A DNA stretch of 32,320 nt, taken from JBBKXP01 sp038323615. Lineage in GTDB: Bacteria; Pseudomonadota; Alphaproteobacteria; Rhodobacterales; Rhodobacteraceae. The notes under the pieces are model-generated. The model was not told the DNA's origin. It searched no databases and saw only the letters and a list, made by a program, of their open reading frames with translations. Where the stretch lies: contig JBBQHC010000020.1 of assembly GCA_038323615.1 (NCBI GenBank), positions 1-32,320 of the forward strand, given 5' to 3'. This document shows positions 15,276-24,027 of the stretch, piece after piece; the stretch's first letter is position 1, and the number at the start of each line of letters is the position of its first letter. A program made the translations under genes and the position numbers.

Positions 15276-16745
15276 TCACGCATGCGGGTCGCGCGGGACC
15301 ATTGCGCGCAATCGCGCGAACGTCGCCCTCAGCGACAGATCGTCGGGCATCATCGCCCAAGTCACCCCGACTGCCACCGCCAGATAGGCCAGCCGTGCGA
15401 GTCCGTCCGCCAAAGAGGGGAAGACGACCGCGCTGCTGAAAACCAGACCCGTTGCACCGATTGCAGCGGCGGCCCAGCCATAGCGGATCAGAACCATCCA
15501 CGGATAGGGCATTCCGACAGTCCGGTGAAGCAGAACGATCATCGCAACCGTCGCGGCCAGATCGCCTACGATCAGGGCGACAGGTGCCGCCAAAAGGCCG
15601 AGCGGCGACACCAGCGAAAACACGACTGCCGCCGTAATGATGAGCCCGAATACGGTTCCCAAAGCCCCGAAAATCGGCTGATCGACACCGATCAGAAGTT
15701 GCAGATACACCGTCTTAAGCTGGAAAGCGCATTGCCAGACAAGGCAAAAGATGAGGATCAGCGCGGCAGGCACAAATTCGCTGGTAAAGAGGATTGTCAG
15801 GCCCAGTCCGGCCAGCAGCGCCGCCGGCACAGCGCCAAGGACCAGCAGCATCGCGACCCGGTTGGCAAAGCGCACCGCCTTGCGAAACTTCAGTTCGAGA
15901 GGGTCGTTGCGATTGAGGCTTGGCGCGAGATAAAGCCCGTTCATCGTTGCCAAAATCGAACCGACACTCAGCGCCAGGGACAGCGCCGCCTGTAAAAGAC
16001 CGGTCTGCGCCTCGCCCAGCAGATTGATCACCGGATAACGGACGATCAACAGTCCGGCGGAAAAGGATACCAGTGCAATTTGAGCCGAAATCGCCGTGCT
16101 GACGACCTTGGGCCGCTTGCTCAGTTCCGTGCGCAACGAGATGCCGCGCCGCAGGATTGACAGCCCCTGCGTGCGGGCAAACCAGACCATGATCGTCAGG
16201 ATCGTAATGGTTGCCGCAATCGCCGCGCCAATATAATAACCAGCAATCGCATTCACATAAGCCCCGATCAGACCTGCAACGGCAATGCTGCCGGTAAAGG
16301 CCAGATTGTAGAACGCAGCCCCCAGCGGGCGCTGTTCGGCAGCAAGCGTATGGGCCAACATAATTGTCATCATGCCGGGCGGCACACTGAACAGCGCAAT
16401 CATCACGATGCCACGGTAGTCGGCAAATCCGGCAAGCAGGTCGGGTGCCAGTGTCGTAACCCCGATCCCCAACGCCAGAATCGAAACTGCCAGGAACGCC
16501 GTGACACGGGCAAAGGCGGCGTAGGTGTCGCGGAACGCCTCTTGGCTGGTCGAATGTGCGGCGGACATGAATTTCATCGCCGTAAAGGGGATTCCAAAGG
16601 CGCTGATCTGGATCAGCGTCACGACAAGTTGGTCGACAAGGCCGATGATCCCGACGCCTTCGGGGCCAAGCATGACGGCCAGACCTTTGGCCCGCAGCAG
16701 ACCGAACAGCAAGATCACGACTTGGATGACGCCGACAGCAATCAT
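15276..16745 (-). CDS. Wzx-type polysaccharide flippase (MOP/MATE superfamily)
   Basis: This 489-residue, strongly hydrophobic protein has about 12-14 membrane spans. Its N-terminal segment (QVVILLFGLLRAKGLAVMLG, then PEGVGIIGL) is characteristic of Wzx/RfbX oligosaccharide flippases in the MOP superfamily. Such proteins move undecaprenyl-linked glycan repeat units from the cytoplasmic to the periplasmic face of the inner membrane. The ATG overlaps the upstream methyltransferase stop (ATGA). It is the last gene of the ten-gene minus-strand operon, so the glycan assembled by the preceding transferases is its likely cargo; this is inference from context. No Wzy polymerase is evident beside it. 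Confidence 0.88.
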   Translation of the reverse strand: MIAVGVIQVVILLFGLLRAKGLAVMLGPEGVGIIGLVDQLVVTLIQISAFGIPFTAMKFMSAAHSTSQEAFRDTYAAFARVTAFLAVSILALGIGVTTLAPDLLAGFADYRGIVMIALFSVPPGMMTIMLAHTLAAEQRPLGAAFYNLAFTGSIAVAGLIGAYVNAIAGYYIGAAIAATITILTIMVWFARTQGLSILRRGISLRTELSKRPKVVSTAISAQIALVSFSAGLLIVRYPVINLLGEAQTGLLQAALSLALSVGSILATMNGLYLAPSLNRNDPLELKFRKAVRFANRVAMLLVLGAVPAALLAGLGLTILFTSEFVPAALILIFCLVWQCAFQLKTVYLQLLIGVDQPIFGALGTVFGLIITAAVVFSLVSPLGLLAAPVALIVGDLAATVAMIVLLHRTVGMPYPWMVLIRYGWAAAAIGATGLVFSSAVVFPSLADGLARLAYLAVAVGVTWAMMPDDLSLRATFARLRAMVPRDPHA

Positions 16746-17752
16746 TTATGAGACTGCCGCGCAGTGTCAGCTGGTGGCGCACTGCCGGTGATGCGAAAAT
16801 AGGCACCTGCGACCGGAGCAACCAGTCGCAAAATCGGGGCCTTAATCACCCAGTTATAGCCTCGCGCCAGCCTCGCCTTGAACGGGGGGAAAAGACGGAT
16901 TTCCGCGGAATCGATAGTTGGAAAGTCAGTCTCTGGCGTCAATCCGGCGGCGCGGCGGAACAGCCTGCGGGTTTCAGCGATGCTTAGCAATCGCACGTAG
17001 TCATAGCTTACCCCGGCAATCCGCTTGACCCACCAGCTTTGGTATCGGCGTGGCAGATATCCGACACCCCAGACACCGACATGCGGTTCCGGCGAAAGGC
17101 TGAAACGGTTCGGCGTCACCAACGCATAGCGGCCACCCGGCTGCAGGACCCGGGCCATTTCACTGACATACCGGTCGTGGTCGCCGACATGTTCGATCAC
17201 GTCCAGCGATACATATGACGCGACCGATCCGTCGGCCACAGGCAGGCTTTCGGCCATCGCCACGGCCAATGAGGGTTCCGCGCCAAGGCTGCGCACCCAA
17301 TGTTTCGCAACGATCAGCCACTCCATTGATACGTCTATTCCGTGAACCGGGATGCCCCGGCGGGCCAGCGCACTGGTCATCTGCCCCGGCCCGACCCCAA
17401 CCTCAAGGATCGGCGTTCGGGTCGTTGCGGCCAGCCAGCCGTCCAGTTGTCCGTCGTATTTGTCGATGCCGGCCAAGACCTGCCGGGTGCGGAAACGGCA
17501 TTTTTCAGGCGGAAATTTTCGGGATTTCTCGAACACATCGTAGATACCGGCCTCGAGACCCTTGGCGCGGATCAACTGATCCACAGCCAGTGCGCGCGCG
17601 CGGTCGTCGTCGTAATCAATCCAGGCCTGATCGTCGACCCGGAAATCCGGCAATTCGGCCACCACCGGGTAACTGCGATCGCAGGCCGGGCAAGTCAAAC
17701 TGTCGGCCTCGGCATTCAGAGGTCCGTGGCAAAGCGGGCATTTCCAGAACAT
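16742..17752 (-). CDS. Zinc-ribbon SAM-dependent methyltransferase (second copy)
   Basis: The 336-residue protein starts with a Trm112-like zinc ribbon (Cys5, Cys8, Cys21, Cys24, then ELPDFR). A class I methyltransferase fold follows, with the SAM loop ILEVGVGPGQ at residues 115-124, an acidic VHGIDVS, and the post-motif LDVIEHVGDHDRYVSEMARV and LQPGGRYALVTPN. It is the same length as the protein encoded at 19747-20757 and has the zinc ribbon and SAM loop at matching positions, so the two are paralogues. By context it probably methylates a sugar or lipid-linked intermediate in the cytoplasm; the target cannot be read. The stop overlaps the flippase start. Confidence 0.85.
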   Translation of the reverse strand: MFWKCPLCHGPLNAEADSLTCPACDRSYPVVAELPDFRVDDQAWIDYDDDRARALAVDQLIRAKGLEAGIYDVFEKSRKFPPEKCRFRTRQVLAGIDKYDGQLDGWLAATTRTPILEVGVGPGQMTSALARRGIPVHGIDVSMEWLIVAKHWVRSLGAEPSLAVAMAESLPVADGSVASYVSLDVIEHVGDHDRYVSEMARVLQPGGRYALVTPNRFSLSPEPHVGVWGVGYLPRRYQSWWVKRIAGVSYDYVRLLSIAETRRLFRRAAGLTPETDFPTIDSAEIRLFPPFKARLARGYNWVIKAPILRLVAPVAGAYFRITGSAPPADTARQSHK

Positions 17753-17794
17753 GTCAAATCCTCCGGTTGGCGCTGGATATTGAGGGCGCCGTCA

Positions 17795-18700
17795 TCAGTA
17801 TAGTTTCTTGCTGGCGTTGCCGGGGCCGCACCAATATCCGGTGATTTCGCCAGCCGCCCAAGCCAGACACAAGGCTGCCAAAACCGCCAGTGTGCCAAAC
17901 CGGCGTGCCCCGGTATCTGCGCGTTTTGTTGCGGCAAGATGCTTTTTCAACACAAGAAACGGCACCGCCGGGGCGCCGATCCGGTACACCCGGCGCCGGG
18001 TCCGGTCGGCCAAAGCAACACGGACCCCGCCAAAACAGCGGGCATAACCTGCCCGACTGCGCAAAAGCTGTGTCAGGCTGTGGTGCGTCGTCATGGCGAC
18101 GGCCATGTCGGGCACCATGTGCAACCGGACCCCGGCGGCAACCAGACGCGCCTGACAGAACGGTTTGTTCAGCCCCTCGTCGACAAGGATATCGTTGCAG
18201 TGTTCGACCAGCGCCGCACGGGGCAACACCATGTTGTTGCCCGGCAGGTCGGTCGTCGTGCCCCGGATCAACTGCGCCGCTGAAAAGTCGGCGTATTCGA
18301 AGATGAACGCGGCCTGATTGACCGCATTGCAGTCGCCCGCAAACGTCACCGTACCACCCAGCGCCGCGCCGGGATTGTCCGAGACTGCGGCCAGGAGCGC
18401 CGCCGCCCAACCATCGCTGGGCACCGCCTTGGGTTCCAGAAAGGCGATCATCGGCGCAGTCGTTTCGGCCACGCCACGCGCCTTGAGCATCGGCATGTTG
18501 AGGCCAGGTGCGCGGAGCCTGCGAACCCCCGGTGCCAGCCGCTCGGCCCCCGGTGCTGTCCCATCCCGCCCGTCGACCAAAACGATCTCGGCCTGCGCCG
18601 GTGCGATCTGGTCGGCCAAGGCCGCAAGCACGGCCGTCGGGTTGTCCTGCGGGGCGCGGATGATCACGACAATGGCCAGCGTTGGCGGGGCAGATGACAT
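17795..18700 (-). CDS. GT2-like protein with degenerate acidic motif and C-terminal WxxGExxG signature
   Basis: This 301-residue protein has the fold pattern of family 2 glycosyltransferases: TLAIVVIIRAPQDNP at the N terminus, EIVLVDGRDG (38-47), and PGNNMVLPRAAL for the acceptor loop. Where active paralogues have an Asp/Glu pair, it reads IAFLEPKAVPSDGW (residues 85-98), so only Glu89 remains. The C terminus is hydrophobic and ends AAGEITGYWCGPG. Three other proteins of the region share this ending. The start at 18700 lies 6 nt after the stop of the preceding oxidoreductase gene. Activity is doubtful without the acidic pair; a scaffolding or regulatory role is possible but unproven. Confidence 0.8.
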   Translation of the reverse strand: MSSAPPTLAIVVIIRAPQDNPTAVLAALADQIAPAQAEIVLVDGRDGTAPGAERLAPGVRRLRAPGLNMPMLKARGVAETTAPMIAFLEPKAVPSDGWAAALLAAVSDNPGAALGGTVTFAGDCNAVNQAAFIFEYADFSAAQLIRGTTTDLPGNNMVLPRAALVEHCNDILVDEGLNKPFCQARLVAAGVRLHMVPDMAVAMTTHHSLTQLLRSRAGYARCFGGVRVALADRTRRRVYRIGAPAVPFLVLKKHLAATKRADTGARRFGTLAVLAALCLAWAAGEITGYWCGPGNASKKLY

Positions 18701-18706
18701 CAGGCA

Positions 18707-19738
18707 TCAGGCCAGCGTGACAGCAGTATCGGACTGCGACGACGCATAGACAGCCTGTGCAATCTCGATCGCCCGCAAACCGTCTGCCGCCGTGGCAAGC
18801 CGCCCGTCGGTGCGCCCGGCGACAAGCGCGATGAAATCGGTCAGTTCTTCGGCCAGCGTCTGCGAGGCGGTCGACTGCCAGCCTTTCAGCTTTTCGCGCA
18901 AGATCAGCGGCAGATAGAAATTGCGGCGTTTCTTACGCGCGCCACCCGGCCTGTCCATGGTGACAATGGTGGACATCATCGGGGCATAATAGGCCCGCGC
19001 CATGCCTTTGGTTCCGTAGGCCTCGATATAAAAATGATAGCCCTTCCACTCGGTCCAGCTTGCCCCAAGGGTTCCGACGATGCCGGTGTCTCCGGTCAGG
19101 ATGGCATATCCGTTGTCCTCGACCCGGTCGAGCTGCCAGGTCTTGTCAAGAACCTTGCCATAGACGCTGCGGACCGGCCCCATAAGGTGCTGCATCAGGT
19201 CGATCATGTGAATCCCGTTGTCCAACAGCGCGCCGCCGCCCATGACATCCTTGTCATACATCCACTGCGCCTTGAATTCGGCAAGACCCGCGTGCCCGGC
19301 GTAGCCCTTGACGTGGGTCAGATTGCCGATCTCGCCAGAGTCGATCGCCGCCCTCACCTCTTTGATTGCCGCAAAGTAGCGATGGTTGAAACCGACGGTC
19401 AGAACTTTGCCGGTTGCCTTGGCCGTTGCAATCATCTCGTTGCAGGCGGCGACGCTGTGCGCCATCGGCTTTTCCACAACCACATGTTTGCCGGCGTTCA
19501 TCGCTGCCGTGGCCAGTGCCGCATGGGTGTTGGGCGGCGTGCAGATGATGACGGTATCCACATCAGTCGTCCCGATCAGTTCGTCGCTGGTCCCAAAGAC
19601 GCGTCCCGACCCCGCAAGCGCCGCAGCCCGCGTCGCGTCGATGTCAAACACCCCGGCGAATGCAGCGTCTGACATACTGTCGACAGCCATTTTGCGAAGT
19701 TGGGCGATGGCGCCTGCACCGATAATTGCAAATCTCAT
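18707..19738 (-). CDS. Gfo/Idh/MocA-family NAD(P)-dependent oxidoreductase
   Basis: The 343-residue product has an N-terminal Rossmann fold (MRFAIIGAGAIAQ), CTPPNTH, the catalytic-lysine motif VVEKPMA (EKP at 89-91), and GGGALLDNGIHMIDLMQHL (167-185), where His and Asp shape the active site. Family members oxidise or reduce sugar hydroxyl groups, often on UDP-sugars or inositols. In a glycan operon it most likely makes a modified sugar donor. It starts 8 bp after the stop of the upstream methyltransferase gene. It differs clearly from the second Gfo/Idh protein of the operon (24875-25891), so the two probably have different substrates. Confidence 0.9.
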   Translation of the reverse strand: MRFAIIGAGAIAQLRKMAVDSMSDAAFAGVFDIDATRAAALAGSGRVFGTSDELIGTTDVDTVIICTPPNTHAALATAAMNAGKHVVVEKPMAHSVAACNEMIATAKATGKVLTVGFNHRYFAAIKEVRAAIDSGEIGNLTHVKGYAGHAGLAEFKAQWMYDKDVMGGGALLDNGIHMIDLMQHLMGPVRSVYGKVLDKTWQLDRVEDNGYAILTGDTGIVGTLGASWTEWKGYHFYIEAYGTKGMARAYYAPMMSTIVTMDRPGGARKKRRNFYLPLILREKLKGWQSTASQTLAEELTDFIALVAGRTDGRLATAADGLRAIEIAQAVYASSQSDTAVTLA

Positions 19739-19746
19739 GTAAAATC

Positions 19747-20757
19747 CTAGGTCTTTGTGTCTGTGGCGCTCAAACCCGCTGCCTGAGCGGAAATCTCGAA
19801 TGCCGGTCCGGTCAGCAACATCACCTGCCGGATAAATGGCAACCGACGCAACCGCGTGTACAATTGAATTGCGGTCTTTTGAAGCCGCGTTTGGTGAAGG
19901 TCGTCGATCACGGGCACCGAAATCGGCGCCAGTTTCAGATTATCCATGCCGGATTGCCGCAAAACTCCACGCAACTTTCGTGGCGAGGTCAGATTTGCGT
20001 GGCGTAGCGTATCAATGCCACGCCGCCAGATCAGATAGCGCGACCGAAGCCTTGGCGGAAGAAATCCGACGCCCCAAAGGCCGGCCAAAGGATGCGGTGT
20101 CATGCAGAACTGATTGGTTGCGGTCAGAAAAATCCGGCCACCGGGGGTCAACTGTTGCCGCAATATCTTGGCGGCGCGCGGTTGATCCGCAAGGTGTTCA
20201 AACAGGTCGGTTGCCGCGATGCGGTCGAACCCGGCAGCTTGGAACGGCAGCGCATAGATATCGGCGCAGACCAGATCGGCATCCAGACCGGCCTCGTCAA
20301 GCCGTTTGCGGGCAATGACCAGCCAGCGCAGGGCGATATCGACGCCCATCACCTCAACGCCAGTTCGCGCAGCGGCCATCAGCAAACCACCCGCCCCGCA
20401 GCCGATATCCAGCAAATTGCCGGTCTTGGGCGCAAGTTGGTCCAGAACCAGCCAGCCGCGTGCCTCGCCTGCATGCACATAGGCCGCGAAACGCCGCGCC
20501 ATATCGGGCGGGACATCGTCGGTGATCCTGTAATATTCGTCCAGCGTTTCGGCAAAGCTGTGGTCGCGGGCAAACAGATGCAGGCCGGCGGCCTTGGCGC
20601 GTTCATCGGCCAGCGACAGATACCTGTCGGGGCCTAGGCGAAAGTCGGGGATGCCACAAAGGATCGGGTAATCGCGACCGCAGGTGCCGCAGTGCCAGTT
20701 CTCGTTTGCCAATTCCAGCGGGCCGCGGCAGGCGGGGCAGACGAAACGGCGGTTCAT
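19747..20757 (-). CDS. Zinc-ribbon SAM-dependent methyltransferase (first copy)
   Basis: The 336-residue protein opens with a Trm112-like zinc ribbon (Cys7, Cys10, Cys23, Cys26, then GIPDFR). The SAM-binding loop NLLDIGCGAGGLL lies at 114-126, followed by VMGVDIALRWLVIARKRL, the acidic DRIAATDLFEHL and LTPGGRIFLTATN. It matches the 16742-17752 product in length and motif placement, and both have WGVG(F/Y)LP after the catalytic core. The ATG overlaps the stop of the upstream GT2-like gene (ATGA); a much longer open frame upstream is a shadow of that gene. A role in glycan O-methylation is inferred from the operon. Confidence 0.85.
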   Translation of the reverse strand: MNRRFVCPACRGPLELANENWHCGTCGRDYPILCGIPDFRLGPDRYLSLADERAKAAGLHLFARDHSFAETLDEYYRITDDVPPDMARRFAAYVHAGEARGWLVLDQLAPKTGNLLDIGCGAGGLLMAAARTGVEVMGVDIALRWLVIARKRLDEAGLDADLVCADIYALPFQAAGFDRIAATDLFEHLADQPRAAKILRQQLTPGGRIFLTATNQFCMTPHPLAGLWGVGFLPPRLRSRYLIWRRGIDTLRHANLTSPRKLRGVLRQSGMDNLKLAPISVPVIDDLHQTRLQKTAIQLYTRLRRLPFIRQVMLLTGPAFEISAQAAGLSATDTKT

Positions 20758-21635
20758 CGTTGCCCCCCGAAAACCGCCTTGGCATAGCCGCCAGACTCGC
20801 CCAGCGACCAGTTGGCCATGAACAGATAAAGCCACGGTGCGGCGCTCCAAAAGCCATGTTTCAGTCGCGCGTCGCGCAGCACCTGCGTTGTGATCTTGGC
20901 TGCAAAGATCGGAAATGCGGCGGGCGAAGTCAGCAGCATGAGCCAGCGGCGACCAGTCGGGGCACCGCCGGCCCGAGTTTGCCCGAAATGCACCCCGTGC
21001 CGCCTGCGCTGGCGCATGAATGCGGTCGGACTGTAGCGATTGACATGGGTCACGACCAGATCGGGGGCCAGCGCCAGACTGTCGCCCGCCGCCCGGAATC
21101 GCGCATGAAACGACGGCTCCCAAAAACCGTCCGGCAACAGATCGGCGCAACCCAGGATCGCGTCACGCCGGTAAACCGCATTGTCCGCTGCGATCTCGGG
21201 AACTGTTCGCGCCGTATCAAAATGGGCAAAGCTGCTGTAGCGCAACAGGTGGATTGCCGTGCCGACGCGATCTGACATGGGGTCGTTGACGATCCGCCCG
21301 CCATAACCGACGTGCTTTTGCAGGTCGAGGCCAAGCGCCGTATCCAACCAGGTCGCAGACGGCACGCAATGACCACTGAGCAGGCCGACGACAGGTGCGC
21401 GCGCGGCGACAATGCCGTCGCGCCAAAGTTCGGGGATCAACGCATCCTTTTCACCTGCAATCACGCGGACTCCGGGCATCGCAGGCACGACAAGCGGGTC
21501 GTCGCTGGCATGGCAAAGCAGCAGTTCAACCTGTCCCGTGGCCAGACCGGGGGCCAGCGCCGCGAGTATCGCAACTAGATTGCTTTGCGCAAACTGCATG
21601 CCGACGACGACGCTGATGGCAGGTATCGGGGTCAT
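20754..21635 (-). CDS. GT2-like protein, acidic motif lost
   Basis: This 293-residue protein has the layout of the other GT2-like members: ISVVVGMQFAQSN at the N terminus, VELLLCHASDDPL (36-48), APVVGLLSGHCVPSATW (80-96) and ADNAVYRRDAILG. The stretch that should carry the metal-binding Asp/Glu pair reads LLSGHC, so no acidic residue is left there. The C terminus is a divergent form of the shared ending (ANWSLGESGGY). Both ends overlap neighbours by ATGA. It may be inactive as a transferase or use a metal-free mechanism. The downstream gene is a zinc-ribbon methyltransferase, repeating the order seen at 17795/16742. Confidence 0.75.
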   Translation of the reverse strand: MTPIPAISVVVGMQFAQSNLVAILAALAPGLATGQVELLLCHASDDPLVVPAMPGVRVIAGEKDALIPELWRDGIVAARAPVVGLLSGHCVPSATWLDTALGLDLQKHVGYGGRIVNDPMSDRVGTAIHLLRYSSFAHFDTARTVPEIAADNAVYRRDAILGCADLLPDGFWEPSFHARFRAAGDSLALAPDLVVTHVNRYSPTAFMRQRRRHGVHFGQTRAGGAPTGRRWLMLLTSPAAFPIFAAKITTQVLRDARLKHGFWSAAPWLYLFMANWSLGESGGYAKAVFGGQR

Positions 21636-22846
21636 GGCGGGGCAACCTTTTGCGCCCGCAGGTCCTCGATCTGGGCAAGGTAAGTGGCCAGATGGGTTTC
21701 CTCGCGATACTGCGCCAGAAAGGCCGCGCGGGCGGCATCGCCCCTGCTGGCCCGCAGCGACGGATCATTGGCGAGCGTATCCATCGCGGCCAGACAGCCC
21801 GCGTCATCATGATAGACGAAACCCGCGTCGGCGTGGCGCACCACTTCGCCGGCCCCCCCGGCATCGCGGACGATTGCCGGGGTGCCTTGGGAAAATGCCT
21901 CGATTGTGGTCAGGCCAAATGTCTCGGGGGCACGCGACGGCAGGATCAATGCGGTGGCGCTGCGATAAAGGCCCGCCAGTTCAAGTTGCGCCTGCCGCCC
22001 CAGAAAATGCAGGTTGGGCAGGTCGGCATATTGCGCCTTGAGCGGTTCCAACAGGTCGCCGTCGCCGACCACACGCAGGTCATAACCGGGGCGTTGCCGA
22101 AACAAGGCAACCAGTTCGCCAATTCCCTTTGACGCGGTGACGCGCCCGACAAACAGGAAACCGGGGCGATCATACCGCGTCGGCGACACCTGAACATCGA
22201 ACGCGGCCGGCGCAAAGTTGGGCAGCATGGCGACCTGTTCGGCAATACCCTGATCCGCCAATGCCCGGCGGGTGAAATCGCTGGGCGCAAAGATCCGGTC
22301 AACATGGGTCAGCGCCCGCGCCATGCCCGCCCCCAGCCGCCAAATTTGCGGTGGCTTGCCGGATCGCACCTGACAACGCAGGCAGGTTCGCCCGTCGCAG
22401 GCCTTTTCACCGTTCTTCCACAGGATATGGGTCGCGCAGATCAGCCAATGGTCATGCGCTGTCAGCAACGTGACAGGCGCGCGGCTTTGCGCCAAAATCC
22501 GCGGCCCGCCCATGAGCGAGATGTTGTGAAAATGCACGACGTCCCAATCCCGGCTGAATTCGTCGTTCAGGGCCCGCCATTTCAGGCCCGGTCGTCCGGT
22601 CTGCTGCGAGATCAGCGGCGAAAGCCCGCCCCAGCGGCTTGAAAGTTTGCGCACCGAAACTAGGCCGTCCGGCTCTGACGCGTCTGCGGGCATGGGTCCG
22701 CCCGACATCCGGTAGGCGTCGTAGCAGTAAACCACGCGCACCTCGTGACCCAACCGGGCCAACGCATTTGCCAGTTGTCGGACATAGGTCGCATCGCCGC
22801 CAAAGGAATGTGGCGGATAAAAAGATGTGACCATCAGAAAACGCAT
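21632..22846 (-). CDS. Glycosyltransferase family 4 (GT-B), cysteine-containing subtype
   Basis: The 404-residue protein is a GT-B retaining transferase. Its N-terminal acceptor domain starts MRFLMVTSFYPPHSFGGDAT with VHFHNISLMG. The C-terminal donor domain has FLFVGRVTASKGI and the EX7E motif APETFGLTTIEAFSQGTPAI. The segment HDHWLICATHILW followed by C-x4-C-x2-C (CDGRTCLRC) may bind a metal, as seen in a subset of GT4 enzymes; its role is unknown. Its ATG overlaps the upstream stop by one base (TGATG) and its stop overlaps the next gene by ATGA. It probably adds a sugar to the lipid-linked glycan in the cytoplasm. Confidence 0.93.
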   Translation of the reverse strand: MRFLMVTSFYPPHSFGGDATYVRQLANALARLGHEVRVVYCYDAYRMSGGPMPADASEPDGLVSVRKLSSRWGGLSPLISQQTGRPGLKWRALNDEFSRDWDVVHFHNISLMGGPRILAQSRAPVTLLTAHDHWLICATHILWKNGEKACDGRTCLRCQVRSGKPPQIWRLGAGMARALTHVDRIFAPSDFTRRALADQGIAEQVAMLPNFAPAAFDVQVSPTRYDRPGFLFVGRVTASKGIGELVALFRQRPGYDLRVVGDGDLLEPLKAQYADLPNLHFLGRQAQLELAGLYRSATALILPSRAPETFGLTTIEAFSQGTPAIVRDAGGAGEVVRHADAGFVYHDDAGCLAAMDTLANDPSLRASRGDAARAAFLAQYREETHLATYLAQIEDLRAQKVAPP

Positions 22847-24027
22847 CAGCCTCTGCGCCCTGTGCGTTCCAGTGCCGCGATGGTCAGTTCGGCGGCCAAT
22901 GGCCAGGTATTGCGCGCCGTTTCAGGAATGGCGGCAACCCGCAATTGTTGGCGCAACGCGCTGTCCGTGGCGATGCGGACGATAACATCGCGCATGTCGG
23001 CCACGTTGTAAGGATCGAAGCCCAACCCTGCGGCCCCTGCAACCTCAAGAACCGCGCCATCGTGCGCGGCAAGGACCGGCGTGCCACATGACATCGCCTC
23101 GAGCGCCGGCAGACCGAATCCTTCGGACAGCGACGGCAGAACAAGTGCAAGGGCGTCGGAATGCAGCGCAGCCAGATCCTGATCGGACACATAACCGGGG
23201 AAAAACACCCGTGCGGCCAATCGGGGCGAGGCCGCGATTTTCGCCTGAAGGGCCGCGAATATCGAATGGAACCCGCCGCCCGCCGGGTCGCCGGTCATCA
23301 CCAGAACCAGATCGTCGGCGCCCTTGGTCGCTGTGGCGGCGTCGAATGCATCAAACAACCGCTCGAGGTTCTTGTGGGGGGCAAAGCCACCGACATAAAT
23401 CAGCAGACGGCCTTTGGGCGGAATGCCGTTGTCCCGGCGCGCCCGCGTATGTTCGTCCGGATCGGAGACCGGTTTGTAGGCCTTCGCTCCGCCCTCGCAA
23501 ATGACGTCGATGGTGTCGGCCGGAATGTGCAGATACTGGGCGATCTCGGCCTTTGCCGCCTGCGATACTGTCAGAATGCGACTGGCCGAACGTTTGGCGA
23601 GCCAAGTTTTCGCGTTCCACGCCAGACGCTGCCGCCAATGCGGAAAGACCAGTTCGGGGAAGTGTTCTGCAATCGCGTCGTGAAATGTGACGACCGTCGC
23701 CAGTCCGCGGGGCGGCGGAAACCACGAATAGACCGCCGGAAAGAACAGCACATCCAGCTTTGCGGCGCTGGCGGCACGCCGCAGGGCCAGCATGTCACGG
23801 ACCGAACGGCTGTCATTCGCGGTCGCAGCTTCGGTCACGGGCCGACCTGTGCTGACCTGCACCACGTCGATTTGGGCGCCGAATTCCGCACCTTTCAAAG
23901 ACGCATCCGTCAGCAAGACGTAGGAATTTGCGGTGTCGGCCGCGAACATGGCCGTCAACAATTCGCGGGTAAAGCGGCCAAAGCCGCGGTTGTTGTTCCA
24001 GCAGGTGCCGTCAATCCCGATCCGCAT
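22846..24027 (-). CDS. Glycosyltransferase family 4 (GT-B)
   Basis: The 393-residue GT-B transferase begins MRIGIDGTCWNNNRGFGRFT, typical of a mannosyl/rhamnosyl-type GT4 subfamily. It has FHDAIAEHFPELVFP and SRILTVSQAAKAEIAQYL in the N-terminal domain. The donor domain shows YVGGFAPHKNLERL and the EX7E motif PSLSEGFGLPALEAMSCGTPV. I chose the ATG at 24027 because it is coupled to the upstream stop (TGATG), and homologues start at this MRIGIDG; a GTG at 24036 is the alternative. Sugar specificity cannot be assigned. It follows a GT2-like gene and precedes a second GT4 in the same operon. Confidence 0.93.
   Translation of the reverse strand: MRIGIDGTCWNNNRGFGRFTRELLTAMFAADTANSYVLLTDASLKGAEFGAQIDVVQVSTGRPVTEAATANDSRSVRDMLALRRAASAAKLDVLFFPAVYSWFPPPRGLATVVTFHDAIAEHFPELVFPHWRQRLAWNAKTWLAKRSASRILTVSQAAKAEIAQYLHIPADTIDVICEGGAKAYKPVSDPDEHTRARRDNGIPPKGRLLIYVGGFAPHKNLERLFDAFDAATATKGADDLVLVMTGDPAGGGFHSIFAALQAKIAASPRLAARVFFPGYVSDQDLAALHSDALALVLPSLSEGFGLPALEAMSCGTPVLAAHDGAVLEVAGAAGLGFDPYNVADMRDVIVRIATDSALRQQLRVAAIPETARNTWPLAAELTIAALERTGRRG

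Noticed and set aside
19747..21150. 467-codon reading of the first methyltransferase with a 131-residue N-terminal extension
   Set aside because: The extension is the shadow of the GT2-like gene in another frame; the ATG at 20757, overlapping the upstream stop, starts right at the zinc ribbon.
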